From Helicobacter cetorum MIT 99-5656 (lineage in GTDB: Bacteria; Campylobacterota; Campylobacteria; Campylobacterales; Helicobacteraceae), in NCBI RefSeq assembly GCF_000259275.1, contig NC_017735.1, positions 1,054,001-1,118,000 of the forward strand: a stretch of 64,000 nt of DNA. The letters are read 5' to 3'. The notes beneath the pieces are model-generated. The model saw only the letters and a program-made list of their open reading frames with translations. It was not told where the DNA came from and ran no database searches. Positions 26,102 through 35,644 of this stretch are shown here, piece after piece. Position 1 is the first letter of the stretch. Each line of letters starts with the position of its first letter. A program made the translations under genes and the position numbers.

Positions 26102-26518
26102 ATGAAACAAATTGATAATATTAGACATGGCAGACATTGTGTTTTTTTAATGCATGTGCATTTAGTATTTGTAACTAAATATAGGCGTAAAGCATTCAAC
26201 AAAGAAGTTATAGACTTTTTAGGTTCTGTATTTGCTAAGGTATGCAAAGACTTTGAAAGCGAGTTAGTAGAATTTGATGGGGAAAGCGACCATGTGCATT
26301 TACTTATCAATTATCCACCAAAAGTTAGTGTTAGTAGGTTAGTTAATTCTTTAAAGGGTGTTAGTAGTCGTTTGGTTAGACAACAAAATTTTAAAAATGT
26401 TAAAGCTACTTTGTGGGGCAATCATTTATGGTCGCCTAGTTATTTTGCTGGAAGCTGTGGGGGTGCTCCTTTAGAAATCATTAAGCAATATATCCAAGAG
26501 CAAGAAACACCACATTAG
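26102..26518 (+). CDS. tnpA: Y1 HUH transposase TnpA (IS copy 2)
   Basis: 138 aa, identical to copy 1 (His64/His66, Tyr130). Divergent from tnpB. The sequence after its stop carries TAACCT...AGGTTA and AATAGCC...GGCTATT hairpins before the left end. Confidence 0.93.
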   Translation: MKQIDNIRHGRHCVFLMHVHLVFVTKYRRKAFNKEVIDFLGSVFAKVCKDFESELVEFDGESDHVHLLINYPPKVSVSRLVNSLKGVSSRLVRQQNFKNVKATLWGNHLWSPSYFAGSCGGAPLEIIKQYIQEQETPH

Positions 26519-26624
26519 ATTTGCTAACCTTTTGTTTTTAGGTTAAATGACACTAAAAAATAGCCTAACGGCTATTGACGCTTACATCTCCGCCCTAAAG
26601 GACGGAGTTTTTCGCTTTGTTGGG

Positions 26625-27197
26625 ATAAATAGCCTGTATAAATTCATGCGTATTTTGAAAAACAAAGGCTTTATTAGTTTTAAAAGCACCGCTAGGGCGT
26701 ATATTGTAAATCATACCCCTTTTTACTTGTGTTTTTAAAGGGTAATAAGATGAACGCCCTGCAATTTCATAAATTTTATGCAAATAAATTTTTTTAATTA
26801 AAATATCTCCATTTTCTTGCATTTCATAGGCAAAAATCAGATAAAATATGTCTAAAATTTTTGGATTTTCTAGTAGCCTATCACAATAAGACTCAAAATT
26901 TGCAATATCAAACGCAGGGGATTTTTCGTATTGAAAAGCTTTAACTTCTAGAAATTCCCAAATCTGTAATTCTTGATTAAACAATAAAAAATCAGGAAAA
27001 CTCTGTGAATTTTCTAGCTCTTTAAACTGATAGTTAGCTTGAAGCATAAAATCCTTAAGCCATTCTTGCTAAACAAATCCCACCGTATCTTTAGCTTTTA
27101 GGGTGGTAGAAATATTAGCTAAACAAAAGGTAATTTTTCCTTGTGTTTTACCCCATTCAATCTTTTTTAAATCTTTATAAAGTTTTGTTGTGCTAAT
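26625..27197 (-). pseudogene. 5' part of a type II restriction endonuclease, IS-interrupted
   Basis: The main frame (27047-26625) contains a PD-(D/E)XK site: FPDFLLFN, then WEFLEVKAF. It resembles NgoBV-type enzymes as I remember them. Upstream the same frame reads STTKLYKDLKKIEWGKTQGK then VGFV, an in-frame TAG (27071-27069), QEWLKDFML. The SD AAGGA precedes an ATT (27197-27195), not a normal start. So the gene has a nonsense codon, no canonical start and an IS insertion. It is divergent from the cytosine methylase 60 bp away, its evident partner. Confidence 0.75.
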
Positions 27198-27256
27198 AAC
27201 CTATCCTTTATGATAAAATAAGCTAGATTATAGCTAAAAACCATTATAATAATCCC

Positions 27257-28570
27257 ATGACAACAGAGCAAAATCTTTTTACACCCTTACTAAAACCTAA
27301 AAATTTTAAGCCTTATCTCACAGATTATAAAAACCAAATCGTGCGTTTTATGGATTTATTTGCAGGTCTTGGAGGATTGCGTTTGGGGTTTGAGCAAGCT
27401 TTATCTAGCATAGGGTTAAAATCAGAATGTGTTTTAAGTTCTGAAATTAAAAAAAGTGCCTTAAAAGCCTATGCAAATCATTTCAAAGAGATACCGCAAG
27501 GCGATATTACTAAAATTGATACAAACAATATTCCTAATTTTGATATTTTACTAGCAGGTTTTCCTTGTCAGCCTTTTTCTAGCGCTGGGAAACGAAGAGG
27601 GCTAGAGGATACAAGAGGAACTTTATTTTTTGAAATCATGCGTTTTTTATTAACTAAGAAACCTAAAGGATTTTTACTAGAAAATGTCCCTGGACTTCTC
27701 ACGCATGATAAAGGAAAAACCTTTTCTATCATGTTACACCACTTAGAAGAATGCGGTCATTTTGTAAATTACAAACTTTTAAATGCCAAAGATTTTGGGG
27801 TTGCACAAAATAGGGAACGCCTTTATATTGTGGGTAGTTTATCTTGTCATATTGATTTAGATAATTTTCCTATTACAAAATGCGTTTTTAAAGATATTCA
27901 AGAACACCACCTAGAACTTCTAAATACTCCTTTCACACAAAAAATCTTATCTCAATTTACCCCAAATGAGCTTTATGGTAAGGCTATCAAAGATAAAAGA
28001 GGAGCTAGTAACAACATTCATTCATGGGATTTAGAACTAAGAGGAGCAGTTAATCAAACCCAAAAAGACTTGCTTAATCTCTTTTTAAAAGAAAGACGCA
28101 AATCTAAATACGCCATACTTTGGGGAACACCCAAAAAAGATGGTGTGCCTCTTAGTTTAAAAAGCATTCAAGATTTTTTCAATCATGCAGATTTAATCAG
28201 TTTATTAGATGACTTGGTTGTTAAAGGCTATTTGAAACAAATTAAAAACCCTAAAAATAATGAATTAGGCTTTGCCCTTAGTGGCGGAAAACTTTCTTTT
28301 GAGTTTTCTAAAATTCTACATCCTAATGAACCTACACCAACCCTAGTAGCGAGTGATATGCATAAAATAGGGGTAATAGATTTTAAAGATAAAAAAGCAG
28401 GGTTACGGCGTTTGAGCATTCAAGAAGGGTTAAGATTATTTGGTTTTCCTAAAAACTATACTCTAAATACACCTTACAAAGAGAGTATGGATTTACTAGG
28501 CAATAGTGTGTGTGCCTGTTATCCAAGCTATCAGCAAGAGACTTATAAAGATTATATAAAAAGGATTTGA
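27257..28570 (+). CDS. C5-cytosine DNA methyltransferase
   Basis: The 437-aa protein has the standard motifs: I FAGLGGLRLGFE (from residue 35), IV GFPCQPFSSAG (catalytic Cys104), VI ENVPG (about 144), VIII QNRERLY (about 188) and X GNSVC near residue 415. The variable region between VIII and IX (about 200-350) would set the target, not predictable here. Its restriction partner next door is inactive, so this is now a solitary methylase that could only protect against or compete with related systems, or affect expression. Confidence 0.9.
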   Translation: MTTEQNLFTPLLKPKNFKPYLTDYKNQIVRFMDLFAGLGGLRLGFEQALSSIGLKSECVLSSEIKKSALKAYANHFKEIPQGDITKIDTNNIPNFDILLAGFPCQPFSSAGKRRGLEDTRGTLFFEIMRFLLTKKPKGFLLENVPGLLTHDKGKTFSIMLHHLEECGHFVNYKLLNAKDFGVAQNRERLYIVGSLSCHIDLDNFPITKCVFKDIQEHHLELLNTPFTQKILSQFTPNELYGKAIKDKRGASNNIHSWDLELRGAVNQTQKDLLNLFLKERRKSKYAILWGTPKKDGVPLSLKSIQDFFNHADLISLLDDLVVKGYLKQIKNPKNNELGFALSGGKLSFEFSKILHPNEPTPTLVASDMHKIGVIDFKDKKAGLRRLSIQEGLRLFGFPKNYTLNTPYKESMDLLGNSVCACYPSYQQETYKDYIKRI

Positions 28571-28648
28571 AATGCTTTTAGAAAATACATAATTGATTTT
28601 AAAGCTCGGTTTCTATTCTGTATTGTTTTCTTAAAAATCTAAAGAATT

Positions 28649-29455
28649 TTAAGAAAATTCCTTAAGTTCTTTTTCTAAAGCATTAATAAACACGCTAGAG
28701 TAGGGCTTTTCTTTAGGAAATTTTTCTAAAAAATCACTGAGTAGCCCAAGGTATTGCTCTGTATTTAAAGCCCCTTTTAGCACTTCGTATTTCAAAAAAA
28801 GCCAATAGGTATTGAGCACATCGCTTTGACAATAATTTTCAATAGTGGTCTTTTTTTCAACTTCGCTTAAAGTAGTGTCATAATAAATCGCATGCACTAA
28901 GTCCCCACTCACATCAAATTTGCCAGGAATATTAGTCATAGCACAAATGCCATTTAAATTCAAACCCCTAACTGAGCCATAATGGCTCAAGCTATCCATT
29001 AAGTCCAAATGAAACTGTTCACTATAGCGTGAGCGATAATTCTCCCATTTATTTTCTTGATTATAGAAAGCATCTAAAGTTAAATTGTATTTGAGAGCTT
29101 TTAAAGTGAGTAAGGGTATATCAAAACCCCTGCCATTAAAACTCACAAGTCTTGGTTTTTTAGCATTAAAATAATTGAAAAAATCTTCTAAAAGCTCTTT
29201 TTCACTTGTAAAACTCTCTTTATTTTGACCAAAATTCCCCACCTTGATAAACTTCCCATAATCATCGCCTATTACAGCTGAAATAGAAATAATTTTATGC
29301 AAATAAAGGGGTAAAAATTCACTCCCACTTTTTTCTTTTTGCTTTTCAAAACTCAATTCACAAACTCTTAAATCGCTTTCTTCTTCTAAATGAAAATGTT
29401 CTTTACACAAGCTTACATTAGGAGTGGTTTCTATATCAAATACGCACAACATCAC
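28649..29455 (-). CDS. Predicted 3'-5' exonuclease (PolB-like DEDD family)
   Basis: The 268-aa protein begins with CVFDIETTP (Asp-Glu, residues 4-12), then LVSFNGRGFDIPLL (about 103-116) and a C-terminal YCQSDVLNTYWL (about 208-219). These are the DEDD metal ligands of the 'predicted exonuclease related to DNA polymerase B' family. It probably trims single-stranded DNA or RNA in repair; the exact role is unknown. It stands alone, between the methylase (convergent) and feoB (divergent). M1 or M2 could both start. Confidence 0.75.
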   Translation of the reverse strand: MMLCVFDIETTPNVSLCKEHFHLEEESDLRVCELSFEKQKEKSGSEFLPLYLHKIISISAVIGDDYGKFIKVGNFGQNKESFTSEKELLEDFFNYFNAKKPRLVSFNGRGFDIPLLTLKALKYNLTLDAFYNQENKWENYRSRYSEQFHLDLMDSLSHYGSVRGLNLNGICAMTNIPGKFDVSGDLVHAIYYDTTLSEVEKKTTIENYCQSDVLNTYWLFLKYEVLKGALNTEQYLGLLSDFLEKFPKEKPYSSVFINALEKELKEFS

Positions 29456-29517
29456 ACGCCCTTAAAAATTTTAATATTCTTGGTTTATTTATAATAATTA
29501 GTCTTAGTTTAGAATGC

Positions 29518-29523
29518 TATAAT
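29518..29523 (+). promoter_or_regulatory. Extended -10 of the feoB promoter
   Basis: TGCTATAAT (29515-29523) is a perfect extended -10, giving a start near 29530 and a leader of about 60 nt. The A/T-rich ATAATAATTA just upstream (29491-29500) could be part of a Fur site, since feoB is iron-repressed in Helicobacter, but I could not match a full operator. Confidence 0.6.
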
Positions 29524-29588
29524 ACCAAATTTAATTTGAGAACTATATTAAGATTGAAAAATAACTTTATTTGGAGAGTCAATTAGGA

Positions 29589-31517
29589 ATGAAAGAAATT
29601 ATTATCGCACTTGTAGGACAGCCTAATGTGGGGAAGTCATCTCTGATTAATGCACTCAGTAACGCTCATTTGAAAGTAGGGAATTTTGCCGGAGTTACCG
29701 TGGATAAAATGGAAGTGAGTTTGATTCACAAAGAGCATAAAATCACTATCATTGATTTACCCGGCACTTACGCACTCAATGACTTCACTACTGAAGAAAA
29801 AGTTACTAAAGACTTTTTAGAAAATGAAAAATACGACTTAATTGTCAATGTAGTAGACTCTACTAATTTAGAGCGTAATTTAGCCTTAAGCTTTCAACTA
29901 CTAGATACGAATAAAAAAATGTTGCTTGCACTCAATATGTGGGATGAAGCACAGAAGGAAGGTATCAGTATTGATATAGAAAAACTTTCTGAAGAATTAG
30001 GGGTTGTATGTGTGCCTACGAGTGCTCGCTCCAAAGAGACTAGCTTAAATACAGAGCATTTATTAGATGAGATTGTAACGCTTTATTCTCAAAATATATT
30101 AAATAATGAAAATATAAAGGTCCAATCCCAAAGCTTTAATCAATGCTTGGAATATAGCAGCTTAGCTAAAAGGGCGGCTAACTTAGTTACTAATGAGCAT
30201 AAGCACAATGTGAGTTTTGAACGCACTTATAAGATTGATAAGATTTTAATGCATGAGCGTTATGGCATTTTGATTTTCTTGGGGTTTATGCTAATCATTT
30301 TTTCTTTGAGCTTTTTAATAGGGGGGGCGTTACAAGAAGTGGTGGAAGTTGGGTTTAATTTTTTAACTGATAGTATCAAAGAGCATGTGGCTAATGAAGA
30401 TTTAGCGTCTTTAATAGGCGATGGGATTATTGGGGGAGTGGGGGCTACGGTTTCGTTCTTACCTTTAATCGTAGTGCTATATTTTGGAATTTCTTTACTA
30501 GAGACCACAGGCTATATGAGTAGGGTGGCGTTTTTACTAGACGGAATATTGCATAAATTTGGCTTGCATGGAAAGAGCTTCATACCTTTAATTATAGGTT
30601 TTGGTTGCTCTGTGCCAGCTTACATGGCAACAAGAACTTTACAAAATCATAATGAACGATTAATCACGCTTTTTGTGATTGGTTTTATGAGTTGTTCTGC
30701 AAGACTTCCTATTTATGTGTTGTTTGTAGGCTCGTTTTTTCCCTCTTCAAGCGCAGGATTTGTGCTGTTTTGCATTTATGTTTTAGGGGCGATTGTGGCA
30801 CTAGTGATGGCAAAACTATTAAAACTAAGCGTGTTTAAAGGACAAACAGAATCTTTTATTATGGAAATGCCAAAATACCGCTTTCCTAGTGCTAGAATGG
30901 TTTGGTTTAGCATCTATACCAAATCGCTTTCTTATCTCAAAAAAGCTGGGACTTATATTTTAATGGGAGCGATTTTGATTTGGTTTATGTCTCAATACCC
31001 TAAAAATGATGTGGCTATGAAAACTTATAAACAAGAAAGCTTATTGATTAAAAAAGATACTAGCCTTTCACAAGAAGCTAAAGAAGAAAAATTAAAAGAA
31101 TTAAAAATAGAATTAGATAAAAAGAATTTAGAAAATAGCCTTGTGGGAAGAGCAGGGGTGTATTTAGAAAAAGTCTTTATCCCTATGGAGTTTGATTGGC
31201 GTTTGAGTGTATCACTTGTTACTGGATTTATGGCTAAAGAAGTGGTGGTTTCAACTCTTGGGGTGTTATTTTCTTTAGAAGATGAAGATGAAAAATCTAG
31301 TGCCTTTAGAGAGATAATTAGAAAAGATGTGAGCGTGCCTAGTGGGATTGCCTTTATCGTGTTTGTGATGTTTTACATTCCTTGTTTTGCAGCTACGATT
31401 ACTTTTGGAAGAGAAGCTGGAGGGATAAAGTTTGTGGCGTATTTATTTGTGTTTACAACGGTAGTAGCGTATGTGTTCTCGCTCATAGCTTTTTATGTAA
31501 TTAAAGTCTTTTTTTAA
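29589..31517 (+). CDS. feoB: Ferrous iron transporter FeoB
   Basis: FeoB is the main Fe(II) importer of gastric Helicobacter. The G-protein domain has G1 GQPNVGKS (residues 10-17), DLPG (about 54-57) and NMWD near 117, followed by two Gate repeats with Gly-rich membrane helices (FGCSVPAYMATRTLQ, and CFAATITFGREAGG near the end). I start at the ATG at 29589: the SD GGAGAG (29573-29578) is 10 bp before it, whereas a TTG at 29571 is itself part of that SD. There are seven Gs in a row at 30321-30327. A hairpin terminator overlaps the stop. Confidence 0.96.
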   Translation: MKEIIIALVGQPNVGKSSLINALSNAHLKVGNFAGVTVDKMEVSLIHKEHKITIIDLPGTYALNDFTTEEKVTKDFLENEKYDLIVNVVDSTNLERNLALSFQLLDTNKKMLLALNMWDEAQKEGISIDIEKLSEELGVVCVPTSARSKETSLNTEHLLDEIVTLYSQNILNNENIKVQSQSFNQCLEYSSLAKRAANLVTNEHKHNVSFERTYKIDKILMHERYGILIFLGFMLIIFSLSFLIGGALQEVVEVGFNFLTDSIKEHVANEDLASLIGDGIIGGVGATVSFLPLIVVLYFGISLLETTGYMSRVAFLLDGILHKFGLHGKSFIPLIIGFGCSVPAYMATRTLQNHNERLITLFVIGFMSCSARLPIYVLFVGSFFPSSSAGFVLFCIYVLGAIVALVMAKLLKLSVFKGQTESFIMEMPKYRFPSARMVWFSIYTKSLSYLKKAGTYILMGAILIWFMSQYPKNDVAMKTYKQESLLIKKDTSLSQEAKEEKLKELKIELDKKNLENSLVGRAGVYLEKVFIPMEFDWRLSVSLVTGFMAKEVVVSTLGVLFSLEDEDEKSSAFREIIRKDVSVPSGIAFIVFVMFYIPCFAATITFGREAGGIKFVAYLFVFTTVVAYVFSLIAFYVIKVFF

Positions 31518-31536
31518 AGAAATCTAAGATTTCTTT
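31516..31536 (+). terminator. feoB terminator hairpin
   Basis: AAAGAAATC (31516-31524) pairs perfectly with GATTTCTTT (31528-31536) around a 3-nt loop, beginning at the stop codon. The T run after it is broken, so its strength is uncertain. Confidence 0.55.
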
Positions 31537-31679
31537 ATGTTTATTTGGTGTGAAGTTATTAGAATGGTTTTTTAGAGAGTATAATTTTAGCTAATAAAAG
31601 TTATCACTTGTTTTATTTTTAGAGTGAAACACCCCTCGCTAAAGCGAGGAGCTTCCTAACTAAAGCACCCTACTGAATG

Positions 31680-33002
31680 CTAATACGAAAGGCTTTGCTC
31701 TTTAAAGTCTGCAAGGCTATTTCCTAACCCAAGAAGACTTAACCCTTTGCTTAAAATATTACTTGCGGCGTTTATATCTCTATGCTCTATATATCCGCAA
31801 TTTTGACACAGATATTCTCTATGATTTAATTTAAGCTCGTGGTTGATTTGCCCACAACTATGACAAGTTTTACTCGTATATTGTGGGGGAGCTTTCACTA
31901 ACAATTTGCCATTATGCTGTTGTTTGTAGTCTAAAAAAGAGATGATTTGATAGAATGAAGTATTTAGTATAGACTTATTAAGCCCACTCTTTTGTTTAAC
32001 ATTTTTGAGTTTGGCTCTTTTGGTCATGTTCTTAATTTGTAAGTCTTCAACTACTATCAATTCAAATTGCTTTGAAAGTTCGCTTGTGATTTTATGGTAT
32101 CTGTCTAGTTTTTGATAGCTTGATTTATCAAAGGCTTTGTTTAATTTTTTTTGAGTTTTGTAAAAATTACCTCCTAGTTTGATTTTATTTTGTTTAGATT
32201 TTAAAACCCTACGGCTTTGTTTTCTTTGTAGTCTTTTAAATTCTTTAGAGTATTTTTTAAAAGAATGTAGTTTAGAATAAGTAGGAATAAGTCGTTTTAG
32301 ATTGATATTTTCATCTACTTTTAAACCTAGTTCTTTCATGTCTTTTTGGTATTGTTCTAGGTCGGTTAGTTTTTCATATTCTTTTAAATCAACGCTTAAA
32401 GCTATATCATAGATATTTAAGTCCACACCGACACAATTTCTAGGCTCTTTAATAGTGTTAAGCTCTTTTTCGTATTCTATGCTAAAACTAACAAAATATT
32501 TTTGATGAGAGCAAGAGACTACGATTTGTTTAATCTTAGCATTAAGGGGTAAGTCTCTATGCATACGCATTTTTAAGGGCATTTTCATTAAGTTAAACAT
32601 CTTAAAGCGTTCGTTAAAGTCTTTGATAGAAAAGCCTTGATTATTCCAAGTAAAACTTTGTTTAGCAAATTTAGAGTTTTTAAATTTAGGAAAGCCCCTA
32701 TTTTTGACTTTAAAGGCATCTCTTAAGGCTCTTTCTGCATTCATGCGTGATTGTTGAGCGACTACACTACTAAAACTTAAATTCCTAGCTTTTAAATGGT
32801 GCTTAATCGCACTATCTAATTCGCTTGATTTTTGCCATTTTCTTTGTTTAGTGGGTAAATCTTTGTTTTTTTCGTATTGCTCTTGTTGTAGATTTAAGCA
32901 AATGTTATAGGCTTGGTTATAGACAAAAAAAGAGTGTTGTAATTTGGTCTGTTGCTCTTTGGTAGGATACAAACGAAATTTAAAGCCCTTATTTACTTTC
33001 AT
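31680..33002 (-). CDS. tnpB: RNA-guided nuclease TnpB (IS copy 3)
   Basis: 440 aa, identical to the other two copies, RuvC triad and zinc ribbon intact. The guide outside its right end would read TCTAAAAATAAAACAAGTGA (minus strand 31623-31604), intergenic sequence after feoB. Confidence 0.93.
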   Translation of the reverse strand: MKVNKGFKFRLYPTKEQQTKLQHSFFVYNQAYNICLNLQQEQYEKNKDLPTKQRKWQKSSELDSAIKHHLKARNLSFSSVVAQQSRMNAERALRDAFKVKNRGFPKFKNSKFAKQSFTWNNQGFSIKDFNERFKMFNLMKMPLKMRMHRDLPLNAKIKQIVVSCSHQKYFVSFSIEYEKELNTIKEPRNCVGVDLNIYDIALSVDLKEYEKLTDLEQYQKDMKELGLKVDENINLKRLIPTYSKLHSFKKYSKEFKRLQRKQSRRVLKSKQNKIKLGGNFYKTQKKLNKAFDKSSYQKLDRYHKITSELSKQFELIVVEDLQIKNMTKRAKLKNVKQKSGLNKSILNTSFYQIISFLDYKQQHNGKLLVKAPPQYTSKTCHSCGQINHELKLNHREYLCQNCGYIEHRDINAASNILSKGLSLLGLGNSLADFKEQSLSY

Positions 33003-33038
33003 AGAAAGATTTTAGCATAATTTAGTTAAACTTGGTCT

Positions 33039-33455
33039 ATGAAACAAATTGATAATATTAGACATGGCAGACATTGTGTTTTTTTAATGCATGTGCATTT
33101 AGTATTTGTAACTAAATATAGGCGTAAAGCATTCAACAAAGAAGTTATAGACTTTTTAGGTTCTGTATTTGCTAAGGTATGCAAAGACTTTGAAAGCGAG
33201 TTAGTAGAATTTGATGGGGAAAGCGACCATGTGCATTTACTTATCAATTATCCACCAAAAGTTAGTGTTAGTAGGTTAGTTAATTCTTTAAAGGGTGTTA
33301 GTAGTCGTTTGGTTAGACAACAAAATTTTAAAAATGTTAAAGCTACTTTGTGGGGCAATCATTTATGGTCGCCTAGTTATTTTGCTGGAAGCTGTGGGGG
33401 TGCTCCTTTAGAAATCATTAAGCAATATATCCAAGAGCAAGAAACACCACATTAG
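33039..33455 (+). CDS. tnpA: Y1 HUH transposase TnpA (IS copy 3)
   Basis: 138 aa, identical to copies 1 and 2 (His64/His66, Tyr130). It is read toward the glycosyltransferase gene, so readthrough from its promoter could reach that gene unless the left-end hairpins stop it. Confidence 0.93.
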   Translation: MKQIDNIRHGRHCVFLMHVHLVFVTKYRRKAFNKEVIDFLGSVFAKVCKDFESELVEFDGESDHVHLLINYPPKVSVSRLVNSLKGVSSRLVRQQNFKNVKATLWGNHLWSPSYFAGSCGGAPLEIIKQYIQEQETPH

Positions 33456-33612
33456 ATTTGCTAACCTTTTGTTTTTAGGTTAAATGACACTAAAAAATAG
33501 CCTAACGGCTATTGACGCTTACATCTCCGCCCTAAAGGACGGAGTTTTTCGCTTTGTTGGGATAAATGTGCTAAGATTAAGCAAAACTAAAACAAAGAAT
33601 GGAGTTGTATTT

Positions 33613-34874
33613 GTGTCAAATTTACCCCCCCCCCACCAATAAAAAACAAAGAAAACAGAAAGAATTCTTTGTTTAAAAGCGAGAAATACCCCCATATTCC
33701 TATTGTTTTTACCTTTGATAGGAATTATCTTTTTACAGCTGGAGCATGTTTTTATTCGCTCTTGGATAGCATTAAAAAGGCAGACAAGAAAGTATATTAC
33801 ACCTTACATGCCTTAACGATTGGTCTTACTGATGAAGATATTGCCAAATTGCATCAAATTGTGGAGCCCTTTAAAGAGTTTGCTACTCTGCAACACAAAG
33901 ATATCTCGGATTTCTTAAACACGCTTAAAAACCCTTTTAGTGAACGTTTTTTAAAGCGTTTTGCCAAAATCGTATTAGTTAAATATTTTTTGAGCGAGTT
34001 GTTTTTAGAGTATGAAAAGGTCGTTTTTAGTGATGTAGATGTTATTTTTTGTCAAGAATTTAGCGATGATTTTTTAAAAATTGATGAGAATGACACAAAT
34101 TATTTCCATGGCGTATTCTCTAGCCAGCATTTTCCTCCAGCAGACAACCATATGTATGAGGGTTTTTTGTTTTGCAACTTAGCTTACCAACGCAAAAACC
34201 ATTTTGCACAAAAAGTTTTGAATATTTTAAATAACCAAAATATTCGCACTGAGCCAGAACTTACAAACCATTGCTGGCCACATATCGCACGATTGGGTGT
34301 AAAATATTGTGTAGCACCAAATTATTATGATTTTTATAAAAACAACCAAGAGTCTTTATGGGCGTGCTTGTATAAGGGGGATCATCCTCATATTAAGGAA
34401 GCCCTAGATAATCCAATTATTATTCACTATGACTACAATTATTTCACGGCAGCAGGCAAACCTTGGAATAATCCACTAGAGCTTAAGGCAAATTTATGGC
34501 TAAACGCTTTAGCTAAGACCCCATTTTTTAACGACTATACTTTGCTGTTGAATGAAAATTCAGAGTATTATAGCAATATCATTGCTACAACTTATTGTTT
34601 TGGTCCTAGGAGAGTAATGACTGGAATTTTATTTGACATGCCAAAATGGTTTTTTAGACATTATTTTAAATATGTGTTTGTCCATAAAGCTGTGATAAAG
34701 AGTGAAAGCTTAAAATATGCAAACATGTATATAGATGACAGAATCCGCTATTTTAAGTCTTTGAAGCCTTATTGTTCGCGTTGGGGGTTTAAATTTGTAT
34801 TTTTTGAAACCCTTAAAGTTTTAAAAATCCATGCACCGTTAAAGAAAATCTATAGGCTAATCAAAAGGCGTTAA
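33613..34874 (+). CDS. Family 8 glycosyltransferase (LPS), phase-variable and apparently OFF
   Basis: The domain starts at IPIVFTFDRNY and has the GT8 metal-binding DxD in VVFSDVDVIF, plus a later conserved HYDYNYF stretch. Homologues add glucose or galactose to the lipopolysaccharide core. A GTG at 33613 with a GGAG SD 8 bp upstream leads into C10 (33625-33634) and stops after nine codons. With C11 (or C8) it would read straight into the domain. An ATG at 33599 would instead need C9 or C12. A TTG at 33669 could give a 401-aa product without the tract, but its SD is poor. So slippage of this tract probably switches the gene. Confidence 0.75.
33625..33634 (+). repeat. C10 homopolymer in the 5' coding region of the glycosyltransferase
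   Basis: Ten consecutive Cs directly after the start region, the typical form and place of Helicobacter phase-variation tracts in LPS genes. Confidence 0.85.
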
Positions 34875-34977
34875 TTTTAAAGTAAAAGCTTTTTGATGCT
34901 CAAGCCTTTATATACTAGATGCTATGGTGTGTGAAGTTAAAATCAAAAACAAAAAAGTTTTTATATAAAAAACATAG

Positions 34978-35595
34978 ATGTATGAACAAATAAGATTGAA
35001 TAGTGCGAACAATTTGCAAAAGATAGAGCAGAAAAAAGAAAATCTATGAGCAACGCTAGGATTTAATGATGAAAACGCTAAAAAAGGCTATTGTAAAAAA
35101 GAACTAAGAGACAACAAAGAAGAGTGTGTTACTAATGGCACGCTTAATATTAAACGCTTGAAAGATAAATTTGATGAACTCAATTTGGAGTATAGTCAAG
35201 CTATCGCTAATAAAAAAGGCGGAGCAACAGCACAAGTATTTAATGACTACAAACACAGATTTCAACAACTAAGCCTAGAAACTACTTTAGAAATCGCTCA
35301 AAATCTAAGCTTTATGAATAAAACTCTAGCCCTAATGAAGCAAATGCAAAGCTTTGCTTTCAAACAACAAATGGGGTATTTTGAAGATGTTATTCCTACC
35401 AAAGAGCTAATGAACGACAAAACACACCAAGATAAACTAAAACAAGCAAAAGAAAAAATAGAAAACACTTACAGAGCTAAATTGAATGCTTATGGCTTTC
35501 CTACCAACAATCTAAAAGAGACAAGTAGCAACGCTAAAAATAAAGATGATGATGTGCCAAGCTCTGATAATATCCAGTCGGTTAATCCGTATTAA
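34978..35595 (+). pseudogene. Broken helical protein, possible T4SS VirB5/TrbJ-like remnant
   Basis: A frame from an ATG at 34978 (YEQIRLNSANNLQKIEQKKE) meets a TGA at 35047, then continues to 35595. The last 145 residues can start at a TTG (35158). A Cys pair (YCKKELRDNKEEC), long amphipathic helices and a polar tail resemble VirB5/TrbJ-type conjugation proteins, whose genes lie near a small lipoprotein gene as here. The family call is a guess from architecture and context. Confidence 0.4.
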
Positions 35596-35644
35596 ACTAG
35601 GGGCTAATATGTTAAAATTTAATCAAATAAATTAAAGGTTTAAA

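Larger units (their letters stand above)
24687..26624 (-). mobile_element. IS200/IS605-family element, copy 2
   Basis: Same length (1938 bp) and ends as copy 1, in inverted orientation. The TTTAT target is at 26629-26625 on the minus strand and the right end is at 24687. It splits a restriction endonuclease reading frame cleanly, with no duplicated or lost bases, which shows a simple insertion. Confidence 0.92.
31624..33561 (-). mobile_element. IS200/IS605-family element, copy 3
   Basis: Again 1938 bp with the same ends, in the same orientation as copy 2. The TTTAT target is at 33566-33562 (minus strand). It lies between the feoB terminator and the glycosyltransferase gene, ending about 50 bp before the latter's start codon. 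Confidence 0.92.

Noticed and set aside
26547-26738. Rightward ORF across the left end of IS copy 2
   Set aside because: It spans the IS border and the antisense of the restriction gene, so it is a chance frame.
29571-29588. TTG start of feoB
   Set aside because: It is part of the SD of the ATG at 29589 and would add six non-conserved residues.
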